Source: Buddleja alternifolia | Lineage: Eukaryota > Streptophyta > Magnoliopsida > Lamiales > Scrophulariaceae | Length of the DNA: 64,000 nt | Direction: 5' to 3' | Assembly (NCBI GenBank): GCA_019426215.1 | Contig: CM033402.1 | Coordinates: forward strand, 5,518,001 to 5,582,000 | In this document: positions 33,810 to 46,025 of the stretch, in pieces | How the letters are laid out: every line of letters starts with the position of its first letter | How positions within the stretch are numbered: the first letter of the stretch is position 1 | Position numbers and translations under genes: made by a program | Notes under the pieces: model-generated | The model's input: only the letters and a program-made list of their open reading frames with translations | Told to the model about the DNA's origin: nothing | The model's database searches: none

Positions 33810-36800
33810 ATGGATGAAAAAAGCGTTTTGGGTAATAATGATATAGATGATGTGCGCTGGCTTTGCTCTTTGACAGAATCTGAACTTGTAATTTCCAATT
33901 TTTCTGTTTAATTTTTTGAAATTTCGTATATTTTATTTCCAGAATTTCATGTTTGAATGTATGCAATTTGAATTAATTCCGTTGTTTTTTTTTTTTTTTC
34001 TGAATTAGGATCTGTTGATTGGATTGAAGAGTATGGTGATAATGCGCGCCAAGAAGATCGGTCACGAAGCTTTGGCGAAGAAATTCGATTTACGAAAACT
34101 TCGAGCCCTAAGTATGTTCTCCTCTCTTCATTCTTAGTTAGAGTTGCTCAATTTGATTGTACTGTATTCTATTGTTTGTATTTTAACCGATTCTTAGTTG
34201 AATTTTCAAGTTAAATTTACTCAAAATTAAGTAATGTGTGTAGGGCTGAAAAACGAATCAAACTACTCGATACTCGAGTCAAGATTGTTTAGTAAAAGCT
34301 CTATTGAGCTTGGTTCGGTTCGTTAACATATCAAACCAAGCTTAAATAACCTTTTGTGTGTTCGATAAGTTTGATGCCCGGCTTCTTGACTCGATTAGTA
34401 AAAAATAATAAAATATGAAGGAAAAAAATCAAATTACTCGAGCTCGACTCGTGTTTGGCTCGATTAAAGCTCGTTTGAGCTTGGATTAATTAACAATCAA
34501 ACCAAATTCAAACACAAATTTTGAAGCTCGATAATAATTCGAACAAGTTTGAACAACAATTTGTTCGACTCAGTCCTAAATGTGGATGGGATATATGGTA
34601 CAAAATGATTGCCTACATGCTTCTTGATTATTCTAAGGTACTATTAATCACTAATGTTTTCCAGTAAGTAGCCTCGTGTAAAAGAAAATAAGAATTCTTG
34701 TGCTGTAGTGGAAATTTTAATTCTCAGGATTCAAAGCAGTAATAGGTGACATTCCTACTGCATCCAGTTCGATAGGTTTTTCAAGATTTTGTTAAGACCG
34801 TAAAAATCTTCGTGAACTGAAACATTAAAAATACCGATGTAAACGAGCTTGCGGATGAGATATTATTCATGTGGAGAATTGTTTTCAACTTCTGTTAATC
34901 AAACATTGTGTCATCAGTCATGAATCTGTAAAATTCAAGCTATTAACCTATCACAGTGGGGGAAACTTTTTAAGAGATATGAATTCGTTGTTTTATTGTA
35001 TGTATGCTTGTCTTAGAATCGAGAAACATGTTCCAAGTGGTATAGTCTGTGTATTAACGTACAAATACATGCTTATATATTGCATGATTGGGGCCATTCT
35101 AATGGTCTCGGCCCAGCTTCGGCCGTTGGATCACCAATAGGGGGGGGGGGGGGGGGGGATCACTTAGCAAATTAAACCCCCCCCCCTATTTGTTGATCCA
35201 ACGGCCACAGCTGGACCGAGACCAATGGTCTCGGTCCAGCATAGAATTTTCCGCATGATTGTTAGTATAAAGGAACATAAATGCACTGGTAACCATATAT
35301 GCACATATAACTGTACATTATAGGTGTTATGGGTTCCGAATAATGCGATTTAGAAAATTTGCCTTTGTGCTTTGGAAATTGGTCTCGGTCCAGCATAGAA
35401 TTTTCCGCATGATTGTTAGTATAAAGGAACATAAATGCACCGGTAACCATATATGCACATATAACTGTACATTATAGGTGTTATGGGTTCCGAATAATGC
35501 GATTTAGAAAATTTGCCTTTGTGCTTTGGAAGTGACTTCTATTATCGTGTTCATTTCTGGATATCTAACCGTGAGAGAAAATAAAATTGCTACGGAGATT
35601 TAATCAGAAATCATTTTTTGAAGACTTATTTCCATGGTAAATTTGAGACTGACTAATAAATGGAAGCTTTTGGATATATACACGGGGGATTTGTGTAACT
35701 GTAAATTCACAACTAAGTGAATAATACATTTTAATATTGCAAGAAACTATTACCTTATCGAGCTTGTATGATAACTTCGTAGTTGTCACCGAAACTAGAC
35801 TTTATTAAAGATTTTAAAGTTGGATTGACCCTTCAATTTCTTTCCTGTATTTGGAAACTTAGGCTTTGTTTGTTTCTATTTTGAAACCATATTTTGGCCA
35901 AAATTTTGGTCAAAACTCGTTTGACTTATCCATTTTTCACCAAACAGGTATTTTTTGGCCAAACATTTCTGACAGCTACATTGACTACACCACCCTACAC
36001 CCTTCTCCACTTTTGGCTTACTTTTTTGTATTATATAAATTTTATATTATATTTTTCAATCATTAGCTAATTATAAACATAACTTTTCAGACAAAAACTT
36101 ACGTGATTTGATTGCTACAGTGACTTTTGTCTCTTATGAAAATAAAATCAAACACAAAACCAAACACATTTTCACCAAAGTACACAACTCCCAATAAACT
36201 TTTTCACCAAAATTTTCATCAAAAAAACCCTCCAAAATAGAAACAAACATATACAGAAATGATGAGCATGAAGTATTGATCTTCCCAATTTCTCTTCCAC
36301 AAAATTGTATACAAAGTCTCTTAAGATGTGTTTGGATTGGACGATTTGAAAGCTATGAATTTCAACTTTATAAACAGATCTATTTGACTTGTTTAGATGA
36401 TTTCAAGTTACTAAATGTATTTTCAAATACGTTGGAACTTATTTTCAGTTATTTCTTCAATCGTCATGGTGGATTTCAAATTACTCCAATTCTGATTTTT
36501 TTTTTGGAGCCATTTGAATCCTTCCTCTAAATCCATTTCTCAAATCAACATCCTTCGCTCCAAACACAATATTACAGTACACCAAATAGACTCAGAAGAG
36601 AAAATTCATTATATAAAATAAATATTAGGTTTGTTTTGCTCAGTTGTTTTCTTTTGTGTGTTTACAGTTTCGTTATGTTAAAAAACTGCTGCTTATATTC
36701 ATCACCTTCACAGGTTTTAACTTCATGGAAGATTTGAAGAGGCGGCTAAAAGATGTACCAGCGGCTTCAGACTTCGACTGTAACTTATCGAAACAAAATG

Positions 36801-37076
36801 GCTGTGGTAGTTTTGGCAGTATGACTGTTGAGGAATTATATCCATATATCTGTTCTGATCAGAGGAAGAGAGTAGCAGACATGTAAGTCCGTTATTTAAT
36901 CTTCCTTTGCAATAAGTTTCAAGTTGAATACTAATCTTGTTTCGCTTTTATCAATGGATAGCTTTGACATTTGATTCATGGGAACCTCTCTTTTAAGACA
37001 TTCTAAGTAATTACATCTCTGTAATAGGTTTTTTGAGGATATGGCTCCCTTCCAAAAGCAGAAAACCAGCAACTGA
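33810..37076 (+). CDS. unrecognised 132-aa plant protein (four exons)
   Basis: Exons: 33810-33887, 34009-34111, 36714-36882 and 37028-37076. All junctions are GT-AG and the joined frame is open for 132 codons. The N-terminus is acidic (MDEKSVLGNNDIDDVRWLCS). A helical, Leu-rich core with a basic KKIGHEALAKKFDLRKLRA stretch follows, then a second amphipathic segment rich in Lys/Arg and a short C-terminus. There is no signal peptide or membrane segment. It reads like a conserved small nuclear or cytosolic protein, but I cannot name the family. The 2.6-kb second intron holds three repeat insertions and a tandem duplication. The start sits in a good plant context (GCCATGG). Confidence 0.7.
34240..34585 (-). 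repeat. GAGCTCGAGTCGAG-type repeat, inverted copy in intron 2
   Basis: This is the reverse-complement copy of 7660-7990, matching over most of its length. It is non-coding. Confidence 0.55.
35098..35240. mobile_element. short MITE with a G18/C10 centre
   Basis: The arms TGGTCTCGGCCCAGCT and CGGCCGTTGGATCA are repeated in reverse complement on the far side. Between them lie a run of about 18 G (35141-35158) and a run of about 10 C (35177-35186). The homopolymer lengths may be unreliable. Confidence 0.55.
35226..35533 (+). repeat. tandem duplication, 154-bp period, two copies
   Basis: The block starting TGGTCTCGGTCCAGCATAG at 35226 recurs at 35380 with essentially one mismatch over its length (CACTGG versus CACCGG). 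The copy begins exactly at the right end of the MITE at 35098-35240. Confidence 0.85.
35866..36250. mobile_element. Tourist-like MITE in intron 2
   Basis: The inverted ends are GGCTTTGTTTGTTTCTATT on the left and AAAATAGAAACAAAC on the right. An interior block (CAGACAAAAACTTACGTGAT and following CTACAGT, CAAAACCAAACAC) is shared with 61608-61700 in the Harbinger-type element. It is non-coding. Confidence 0.65.
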
Positions 37077-38155
37077 GGATTCAATTAGACTTGCATCGGT
37101 TTCATCACACTCAAACAACTCTTATAGGAAACATGAAGAGCCCGTCGGGTGATTTTTCTCCTTCTCTCTCTCGCACGTTTAGCTAGGCCGGTGGCCATGA
37201 GACTGTACATTCGCCCTGAGACGCCTCCGTCTGAGTGCATTGTTTTGATTTTTTTTAATTTGCTTTATGCTGTCAATGAGAAACAAGAAGGAAAATCTTT
37301 GATCTTTTTCCCTGAGTATTAATCTCACATACATATGTATAAATATATATATATATGGATAATTACACTGGGGGTCCTAAGGTATTGCCAAATTACAAAA
37401 AATATCCCCTAGTTTGATAAATTACATGTAACATCCAAACCGTTTATTCTGTTTAACATTTCTGCACCTTCCGTTAGGGTTTTGCTACAATGCCGTTAGA
37501 ATAATTTGTGAACTTCCAAAACTACCCCTAATTATGTAAATCATACTTTCCCGGATGGTTATACCCTTTGGGTGTATTTGAAATGTTTTTCAAATCAAAG
37601 GTATGTAAATGAAATATTTTTGACTTATTTAAAATAATTCAATTTAAAATAATTAAAATATAAATTCTTATATGTAGTAAATAAAAATAAAAATAATCTA
37701 TCTAATATATTAAATTCGATATATATCTCTGGTAAAATAAAATAAATTAAAAAAACATAGTAAAAATATTTGAATTATAATTTCAATATTATCTAAAAAT
37801 ATTTCAATCATTTTTAAATTTGAAAATTGGAGTTATATTTAAATTAGTATTTCCAAGATATCATTTAAGTCTTTTTATTTAATTATTTACAAATTATCCA
37901 AAAATAGATTAGAAATTATTTTTGTATTCATAGAAATAAATAAATAAAAATAAATAAATAAATAAAAACAAACTAAGAAAGGAAAAGAATAAAGAAAAAA
38001 GAAAAGAAAAGGAGAATCTATAGCATCCTCTTCTTCCATTCGCCACCACCGCCACCGCAAACATCCTTTGTTAACCACTGGCACCGCTGTCTGCATCCTA
38101 CAATCGCCGACATCACCTTGGTGAACACTTCGCGAACCACCACTGCCTACATCTC

Positions 38156-38877
38156 TGTTTACACTTAAAAATTAAATGGGTTTTCGAATCAAAAAGTCCA
38201 ATCGGCCCAGTGTTTTATAAGCACAAAATAATAGGTGCAAGAACAAAAGAAGTGAACCCATTAAAACTCAGACTTGATGAAACAAGGATCCAGGCCCAAT
38301 GAAATTGATTGGAAGACCTGGCAAGAAGCCCAAAAGTGAGAAGTCTGTCCAAGAGGGAGACGTGCCAAAAATAAAAGATTTTGAAAGAGCAGTTGTGAAC
38401 GGTTCCCGAATGCAAGGAACGTGGGTTCATGGAACAGAAATATATACGAGCCAAGGAGAGAAGAGGAGGATCATCAGAATCACAACTCCACATTTTATTT
38501 TCTCAGAACTAGCTCTAGCAGTAGGAGTAGTTTATAGTGTAATTTAAGAATAGTTTAACGTAACAAGGAGATTGGCAGATTGCCCTGCATAAAGCTTGTA
38601 CCAGTAAAACATTCGATCAAAAGATTCTCATGGAGGTATAAAATTATCTTTTTTCAGATTTAAATATTTGATAGATAGTTTTTATCTTGACTTGAATTTT
38701 TCCTTCACTATATTATTATTTCATTCGAAGACGATAACTAGCGTTGAATTTAAGACTTGAACCACCAAATAGCGTATTGAACGTAGGGGTTGAAAGATAA
38801 TCTCAAGTTATAGATTATCACAGGGTTGGAGTGAATAATCGGATCCACCTCATTCGTGTTTGTTTTATCGCAAAACA
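38156..38877 (+). repeat. 5' LTR of the gag-only element
   Basis: This 722-bp LTR begins TGTTTACACTTAAAAATT and ends GCAAAACA. It contains CTAGCTCTAGCAGTAGGAGT and TTCGAAGACGATAA blocks identical or nearly so in the 3' LTR, with clear divergence elsewhere. Confidence 0.9.
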
Positions 38878-38957
38878 AATTTTTGGCGACCACAATAGGA
38901 GTCGATTTTAATAACTGATATTTTAAGATTTTTAAACAAATTCTTGTTCTCTATATA

Positions 38958-40995
38958 ATGTCAGAGGAATCTCTCAGAGACGATTTGAGTGATGATTTTG
39001 ACGCTCAACCAATTTCGAAACATAAAGTTAGAGCGGACAAAATGTACGAACAGTTTGTTCGGGTCATAAAACAAACCTTAGCAGGTGCTCGAGAAGATCA
39101 AAGAAGAGAATTTGATGATCAGTACCGAGCATTAGCTCAAGAGTCTGCCCGCATATTTATTGCAATTGTGCAAGATATTGCTGTGAGTGCTTGAGATGGG
39201 CTTGCTCGAGAAGTTACTCGAGTAATTACAGAGTTGGATGAAATTTTTAATCAAATGTGTGACGTTTTTTCGAATATGATAAATACCCGAATAACTTTAG
39301 CACTCGAACCTTTAATAAGCAGGCATAATGTTTTAGTAGAAAAAGTATCTCACTTAGTGTCAATCGAACCTAGAACTCGAACTAGACACATAAATCCAAA
39401 CGAAATTCCTTTAGGTTATCCTCAAGATATTCGAACTCGAAATAGTCAATTTGAAGTTGGCCAAACTTCGAGTCCTTTACCCCTCGAGGAACAGAATTTT
39501 GTGAACCAACAAAATCCTAGGGGACAACCAGGAGTGACTCAAACGAATGCTAACCAAACTCCACATCCTACATTTTTAACTTCCAAAATACAAAGGCGAG
39601 TCAATTTAATTCCCAGCCTATAAGACAAAATTTTCCAGTACCGCCAAGTGGTTAAGGACAAATACCTACAGGTTATCATCCGAATGTTAACATCGAAAAT
39701 TTCGAACCAAATGTTAGTTTTGCCCAAGGATTTTATACCGGGGGGCAAAACCAACCTCAAGGGCAACATTATCCAGGGACTTCGAGTATCCCTTACAACA
39801 TAGGAAATCAAAATTTGCCTGGTTTTTAGACAAATCAAAGTTTCCCTTTCACTACGAATAACTTTCAAGTTCCATATATTGGGGGCAGTATATGCCTAAC
39901 AATTATATGGGAGGAAATATAGGACCACAGGTCCAATATCCTTTCCAAAATCAAGTAGAATTGGCTATTGAAAGAATGTATGGACCGGGATTTCGAAGAC
40001 ACCATCGCTTAATCCCAGGGAAACCTTATCCTGATTGGATAGATCAAAATTTCCCTTTCCCAAAAACTTATAAAATTCCTAATTTTACATTATTTTCAGG
40101 GGATGACTATGTGTCAGCCTTAGAACACTTGTCTCGGTTTACATGCCAATGTCGTGAGGCAGTCGACCAAGATTATCTTAAGTTAAGGTTGTTCCCTAGT
40201 TCTTTAACTGGGTCAGCTTTTAATTGGTACACAAATCTATCACCTAATTCGATACACACTTGGGACGAAAATGCAATTTCAGTTCCAAAATCATTTTCCT
40301 TGAACCGACTCGGGCATATCAATGAGTGACCTGGCGAAAATCAAGCAAAATACAGGAGAATCAATAGAAGAGTTCCTAGCACAATTTAAAAAAGCTAGAG
40401 TCAAATATCATTTAAATATTCCCGAATCTGAATTCATCCAGTTAGCCCAACAAAATATGTCTTTCGAGTATAAGATAAAATTCGATGGGATGGTATTTTC
40501 TGACTTGAGGAGTCTAGCTGAAAACATCATAAGATACGAAATCATGTTAAAAGAAGAAAGTCAAAGAAAACATCAAGGCTTTAACACTTTCGAAATTGGA
40601 ATTCTATGGGCATTCGAAGATGCCTATGAAATTGACTTAGCTGAATTTATAAAAGGGCCTCCATTCCAATGTGGAGCTCTCGAAAAGAAAGAATGTGTAG
40701 CTTTTCGCCAGGTTTCATTCGATTTGTTGTGGATTGGATGATGGAAAAACCAGCAAGCTACGACCTGGTTCTTTGCAGACGAAGAAAGAAAAGAAGTATA
40801 ATTTTGATATAATGAAGACAGAACAAATCTTTGACTGGCTTTTGATAATAAAAAGCTCAAATTTAAAGGAAAACACCGAATCCCTTTGAAAGTAGAAATT
40901 AAGGGAAAGTCGTAATGTAAATGGCATAATGCTTTCTCACATGAAACTAACGAATGTATTATGTTTTGAAATTTAATACAGGAAAAGTTAGACAT
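38958..40995 (+). pseudogene. retrotransposon gag, multiply broken
   Basis: A gag frame begins with ATG at 38958. TGA at 39192-39194, a frame change near 39590, further stops near 39655 and 39826, and another frame change near 40271 interrupt it. The capsid (retrotrans_gag) region is recognisable at about 39960-40560, with the SRFTCQCRE and FNWYTNL motifs. A CKWH...H/T...C zinc-knuckle remnant lies at about 40918-40970 between stops. Gag forms the virus-like particle of the element. Confidence 0.75.
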
Positions 40996-41699
40996 GAGAT
41001 AAATTATTTTGCCTAATACTCAAAGGACAAACATTGACGAAGATCCTTTCCCTATTTTAAATTTTGATATAAATATTGTGGAAATTAATGATTCTCAATG
41101 TCCTGATTTACAAGTTCCTAAGGAAGCTAAGTTGGCAAACTGATTGTTCAACAGGCTCATTGATGAAGGGGTTTTGACTAGATCACATAATCCTCCATAC
41201 AAGGTTAACGCTCTAGCGCTTCGAGCTCGCTCTTACGCTCCGAGCTTGAGAGCTTCGCTCTATGACGCTCTTAAAATTCTTAATTCTCAAACTAAAATTT
41301 AGAAACCACACTTGACGAAATAAGAATAATTTTCACTAATAATATTTCATATGCATTCAATGAAAATTGTTTTAGTAGTTAAAATAAGTAAAAGATTTGC
41401 CCTCAAAACAAAAAAGATTGAAACAAATATAGATTTTGTAAAAAATCAATACCTATAACTTGTAATGCTTAATTTGAGTCTTTGGTGTCCTTCCGGTCAA
41501 GAGTTGGTATCTAAAACTAATATTATTTTAATAATCTTTTATCATATAATATATTTTTTAAGCATGCTAAAAAATACAATCACATCATCTTATTTTTAAA
41601 ATTCAAGTTAACAAATACTTATTTTAATATGAGATAATCTTATCAAAATAATATTTAAAGATAATTTGGCTGAACAATTTATAAAACATATGATATATG

Positions 41700-43754
41700 T
41701 GTTAAGATTATGCCCTCAGATGCCATAGAGAATAGAATGTATAGGACATATATCTTGTATTGAACTTAAACTCTTCTTAAATAAAAGTCATTAATGAGTT
41801 TTCACTTAATTCTTATCTGCATTTATAAGTTGTGTAAAATGTTTTGTCCATGTTTTCAGTGCGATCCCTTTACTTCCTATGGGATAGAAAGATTGGTACT
41901 AGAGAGATCGATCTTGATTACTAAAATAAGTTCGCAAGTAATATGAAGTTTTTAATGGACAAATAAAGACTTCGAATACTTGTACAATCTTAGCTCTGAC
42001 ATGGGAGTGCCTGTCTGGTATCATGGGATGATAGGAGATTAAGATTGTAGACACGTCAGTGGAACTGATATGTTTGAACACGACTCGCACAGGTTCTATC
42101 ACATGGGTTTTCACTCTGTGACTGCCAATGAAAGAACTGATTATGCGTAATAGGTATATGTGAACCTTGACCTGAAGTATCAGGCTGAAGATGCACTTGT
42201 GACGTCAAGTCTTTCACTAGAGTAGTTAGACCCAATTCACCCTTTAGTGGGGTCAACCTCGAAATGCGGACTTGATGGGCAAGTAGTAATCTTAGCAGAT
42301 ATCTAATATGGGATTTGTTCTCTCATAAGTGAATGAGTATGTATCCTATGTAAACTTTACGGGCGAGTGACTTTTCCTTCACGAGTTATAGATAAATAGA
42401 GATAAAAGTTTTGGCCAAAGCAAACGAGACGATTGTGCTTGGCACTAAATCGATCTCAATGATCTCGTATTTATTATGATTTATACATATGGTCAAGTCC
42501 AATGAGTTTGACATAACCATGACTATCACTTGACCGGAGAACGTGAACAAAGGGTTTATACATATACGGTATTTACAATTGGAAGGTTTCGGAATGATCC
42601 TATCATTTGTTTTCGTTTGGGTTACGAAGTGGGCCACGTGACTGGCTAGGTGTTACCCACTTCCTTTGGTTTCCTCTCATTCACAAATGAAACGAACCTA
42701 AAGAGTCGCGCTAAAGGATTTACAAAGAAAAATGAAGAAAAAGGAATTTCTATTATTTCTTCTGGGAGTTTTAATTTATTGGATAAATTAAATAATTAAT
42801 TATTCATTAGATGAAATAATTAATTATAATGATAAGATTAATTATTAATTAATTTTCTTGTGAAATATATTAATGAATTAATTTATCTAATTAATTTGGT
42901 TATTTAATTAATTTATTAATTTATTGGATATAATAAATTATTAATTGAAATAAGAAATTAAGTAAACAAAACAAATCTCGGGGCTAAAGTGGCGTCTTTG
43001 AGAGGCCACATATTAGGGCTCTTTTGTTTTGACTTGTTCAATAAGTCATGAGGTATATAAGGACTCTTTGACTTAGAACAAGTAAGAAGAATCAGTGTTT
43101 TAAAAGGCAGTCTCGGTGCACGCCTGGGGCGTATGCCCAGGGCGAGGCTTTGTTGAAAGGCCCGGGGCAATAGGAGGGGGCGTAACCCCTCGTGGGCATA
43201 CGCCCAATCAATTGGGGCGTGTGCCCCGGGCAAAAACGCACCCAATCCTTGGGCATACGCCCAATGTATTTCATGTTCATACGGTATGATTTTAAGCCTA
43301 AATTGATTTTTTTTTCCAATTTCCAATCTAAAATCCACCCTTTTAGGCCCACATAAACTTTTTACATGTTTTAATTCTTTTAGTAAAAACCCATGACCCA
43401 CTTATTTAGTTAAATAAAACATTTAAAAAAAAAACTAAGCAGCAACAGCAACACGTTAAGTGCTCGAGTATTGAGATTCAAAGATAAAGATAATGATCTT
43501 ACTGATGAGACTTTTGATAGTGATTGAGTAAATTAGTGCTCGTCAATTATTATTTTAAATCTTTGTTTTGCGTAACGCTAGAATTTGAAATAATTATTTA
43601 TCTATCTTGATTGTTTTTTTATTGTTTTTGGCAAGAGTTGAGCTCGGACTTTTTAGTTTGCATGGTTGAATATATTATTATTTTTAACTTTCTCTATCTT
43701 AATTTTTTTCCTTCAATTTTTATAATTTTTAGCTAATTTAAATTAATTCTTAAC

Positions 43755-43790
<36 letters not shown>

Positions 43791-44287
43791 AACTTAAAAA
43801 GAAAAATTTGCAGGGCATACACCCCATGCCTCGGAGCTTACGCCTCACCCCGTAGGTCGTAAAATGCCCCGCCCGGCGCCTTCGCCTTTTAAAACACTGA
43901 GAAGAATACACAACTCTCATAACTCTCAAAAGAAAGAAAAATATTCCTCCCCTCCTCTATACCTAGCCGTTGACCATAGAGAAAGAAAAAAGAGGATTTT
44001 TCGTTTGTTGATCCGTGCATGACGATTTAAAGACGATGTATTTTCGTTATTCGGATCAAGTTCAAGTTTGAAGAATCAAACCAAAGGATTGAGGATTTGG
44101 AAGCTTCAATATTTCGAGTTTGGAAGAAGAAGTTTTTCTCCATCATCATATTCATATTAACGAGTAAGTTTTATTCGTTATACGCTTTTAGATTCAATTA
44201 TGCGAATTAGAGTACCAATTGGGTTTTCGTTTTTAATTTTCGAAATCCCTTCCACTGCGTTTATGCTTTTTCGAACGAAACCCAACA
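41700..44287 (+). mobile_element. long solo LTR (or LARD fragment), nested
   Basis: This 2588-bp unit begins TGTTAAGATTATG and ends AAACCCAACA, flanked by a perfect 5-bp duplication ATATG (41695-41699 and 44288-44292). No internal repeat of its start is visible, which favours a solo LTR of a large-LTR family. It contains a U3-like left part and a T-rich right part typical of LTR 3' ends. A hAT element sits inside. Confidence 0.8.
43093..43899. mobile_element. non-autonomous hAT element, nested
   Basis: The perfect 16-bp inverted ends are CAGTGTTTTAAAAGGC and its reverse complement. They are flanked by a perfect 8-bp duplication AGAAGAAT (43085-43092 and 43900-43907), the hAT signature. It is 807 bp long. 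The subterminal regions are GC-rich (GGGCATACGCCC repeats) and the centre is AT-rich with a (TA)n. There is no transposase. Confidence 0.93.
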
Positions 44288-44435
44288 ATATGTGACAAGA
44301 TAAACTTTAAATTATATTTATAAATATATACGCTCTAAGGCGCTCCCGCTCCCAATTTTTTTCAAATTTTGTCGCTCTACGCTCTCGCCCTGCGCTCCCG
44401 CTCTATGTGAATTAGGGTTTTGACGTTCCCAAAAA

Positions 44436-45014
44436 GTGAAAGACGACGGGCTCGAGGATATGTGTAGGTGGCATATGAATACTATGCACACTATTGACCG
44501 ATGCCAAATCTTCAGGCATTTTGTAGCAAAACAATATGAGAGGGGTACGATATTTCTTTCAGGAATTGATAAGAGAATCTTGGATCTCGACCAAGATGGA
44601 AAGCCAAAAGAGAAAGAGTCGGGAAACGAGCTGGCTACGTCATCTCGAAAGAATGAAGAGAAAACATACAAACAGGCGCTTGAAACGCCCCTGTATGAGA
44701 CCATTTACCAAACGCCCATGCGAGTGGTGGATGATTTAACTAAGTTGCAAAAGGTGTTATGCAACCACTGTGCTGACACTCTTCACTATGAATTAATAAG
44801 GCTTCGGGTGATCCCGAATGATCCTGAGTGGGTTCCAGCATATCAACGAGAATGGAACAAAAGAACAGAGCGTCTTTGTGAGTTTGGGGAAGATGAAAAG
44901 AGAGAGGATTTAAGAATTGTGAACACGAGAACCAATTTTCAAGATATTTATAAGGGATATCATACCCGATCACGAAGAGACACACTTATTGCTGAGATAA
45001 TGGTAAGACGATGA
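44436..45014 (+). pseudogene. second gag-like segment with its own zinc-knuckle motif
   Basis: This open frame of about 192 codons opens with a CRWHMNTMHTIDRC motif, the same kind of variant zinc knuckle as at 40918. A charged Lys/Glu-rich region and an acidic C-terminus follow. It ends shortly before the polypurine tract. It is not protease or RT. It may be the end of an extended gag or a duplicated, diverged gag module. The start codon used is unknown. Confidence 0.5.
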
Positions 45015-45201
45015 TACGAATCCTAGGTGAAGTTTAAAAGGGCACGTTTTTTCATAACCGCCAAAATATATGAAAGGTCTTTTTATAAAAAGACGTACTC
45101 TTTAAAATACTCACGAACTCGAAGCGTTCGCATTTATTAAAGAACAGACGTGTCTCTTAATACACATGAACTCGAAACGTTCATGTATATTAGGGGGCAT
45201 T

Positions 45202-45927
45202 TGTTCACACTTAAAAATTAAATGAGCTTTTCGAATCAAAAAGTCCAATCGGCCCAGTGTTTTATAAGCACAGAATAATAGGTGCAAGAACAAAGAAGTG
45301 AACTCATTAAAACTCGGACTAGTAAACAGGGATCCAGACCCAATGAAGTTAATTGGAAGATCTGGCAAGAAGCCCAAAAAGTGAGAAATCCGTCCAAGAG
45401 GGAGACGCGCCAAAAATAAAAGATTTTGAAAGAGCAGTTGTGAACGGTTCCCGAAGGCAAGGAACATGGGTTCATGTAGTAGCAATATATACGAGCCAAG
45501 GAGAGAAGAGGAGGATCATCATCAGAATCATAACTCCACCTTTTATTTTCTTAGAACTAGCTCTAGCAGTAGGAGTAGTCTATAGCGTAATTTAGGAGTA
45601 GTTTAACGTAGCAAGGAGATTGACAAATTGTCCCTGCAGAAAGCTTGTACCAGTAAAACATTCGATCGAAAGATTCTCATGGAGGTATAAAATTATCTTT
45701 TTTCAGATTTAAGTATTTGATAGATAGTTTTTATCTTGACTTGAATTTTTCCTTCACTATATTATTATTTCATTCGAAGACGATAATTAGCGTTGAATTT
45801 AAGACTTGAACCACCAAATAGCATATCGAACACAGGGGTTGAAAGGTAATCTCAAGTTATAGATTATCACGGGGGTTGGAGAGAATAATCGGATCCACCT
45901 CATTCGTGTTTGTTTTATCGCGAAACA
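45202..45927 (+). repeat. 3' LTR of the gag-only element
   Basis: This 726-bp LTR begins TGTTCACACTTAAAAATT and ends GCGAAACA, pairing with 38156-38877. Confidence 0.9.
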
Positions 45928-46025
45928 ATCCCCTTTACGAAGCTTTTACGAATCACCACCACCTGAGTCCCATTCGTGAACCACTGCCGCATCCCCGCCG
46001 TCTACATCCCGCCGCCACCACCAAG

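Larger units (their letters stand above)
41206..44418. mobile_element. GCTC-rich non-autonomous element, split by a solo LTR
   Basis: The left end is dense in CGCTCT/GAGCG words (41206-41275). The right end (44328-44407) is dense in the same words and pairs partly in inverted orientation. Removing the insertion at 41700-44287 leaves about 620 bp of AT-rich non-coding sequence. The boundaries are approximate and no clear target duplication was found. Confidence 0.5.
38156..45927 (+). mobile_element. gag-only LTR retrotransposon (Ty3-like, TR-GAG type), nested
   Basis: 5' LTR 38156-38877 and 3' LTR 45202-45927, both TG...CA. The flanking duplication is imperfect (ATCTC at 38151-38155, ATCCC at 45928-45932). 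A primer-binding-like TGGCGACCAC (38884-38893) and a purine-rich tract TAGGGGGCA before the 3' LTR are present. Only gag-like sequence occurs inside. No protease, RT, RNase H or integrase could be found. The interior was later split by the insertion at about 41206-44418. Confidence 0.85.

Noticed and set aside
35141..35186. G18 and C10 runs as a possible G-quadruplex regulatory element
   Set aside because: They sit at the centre of a MITE hairpin, and homopolymer length is unreliable. Nothing supports a regulatory role.
42958..43401. 147-codon minus-strand ORF
   Set aside because: It crosses the border of the hAT element into the GC-rich subterminal repeats. The length is a by-product of GC-rich repeat composition.
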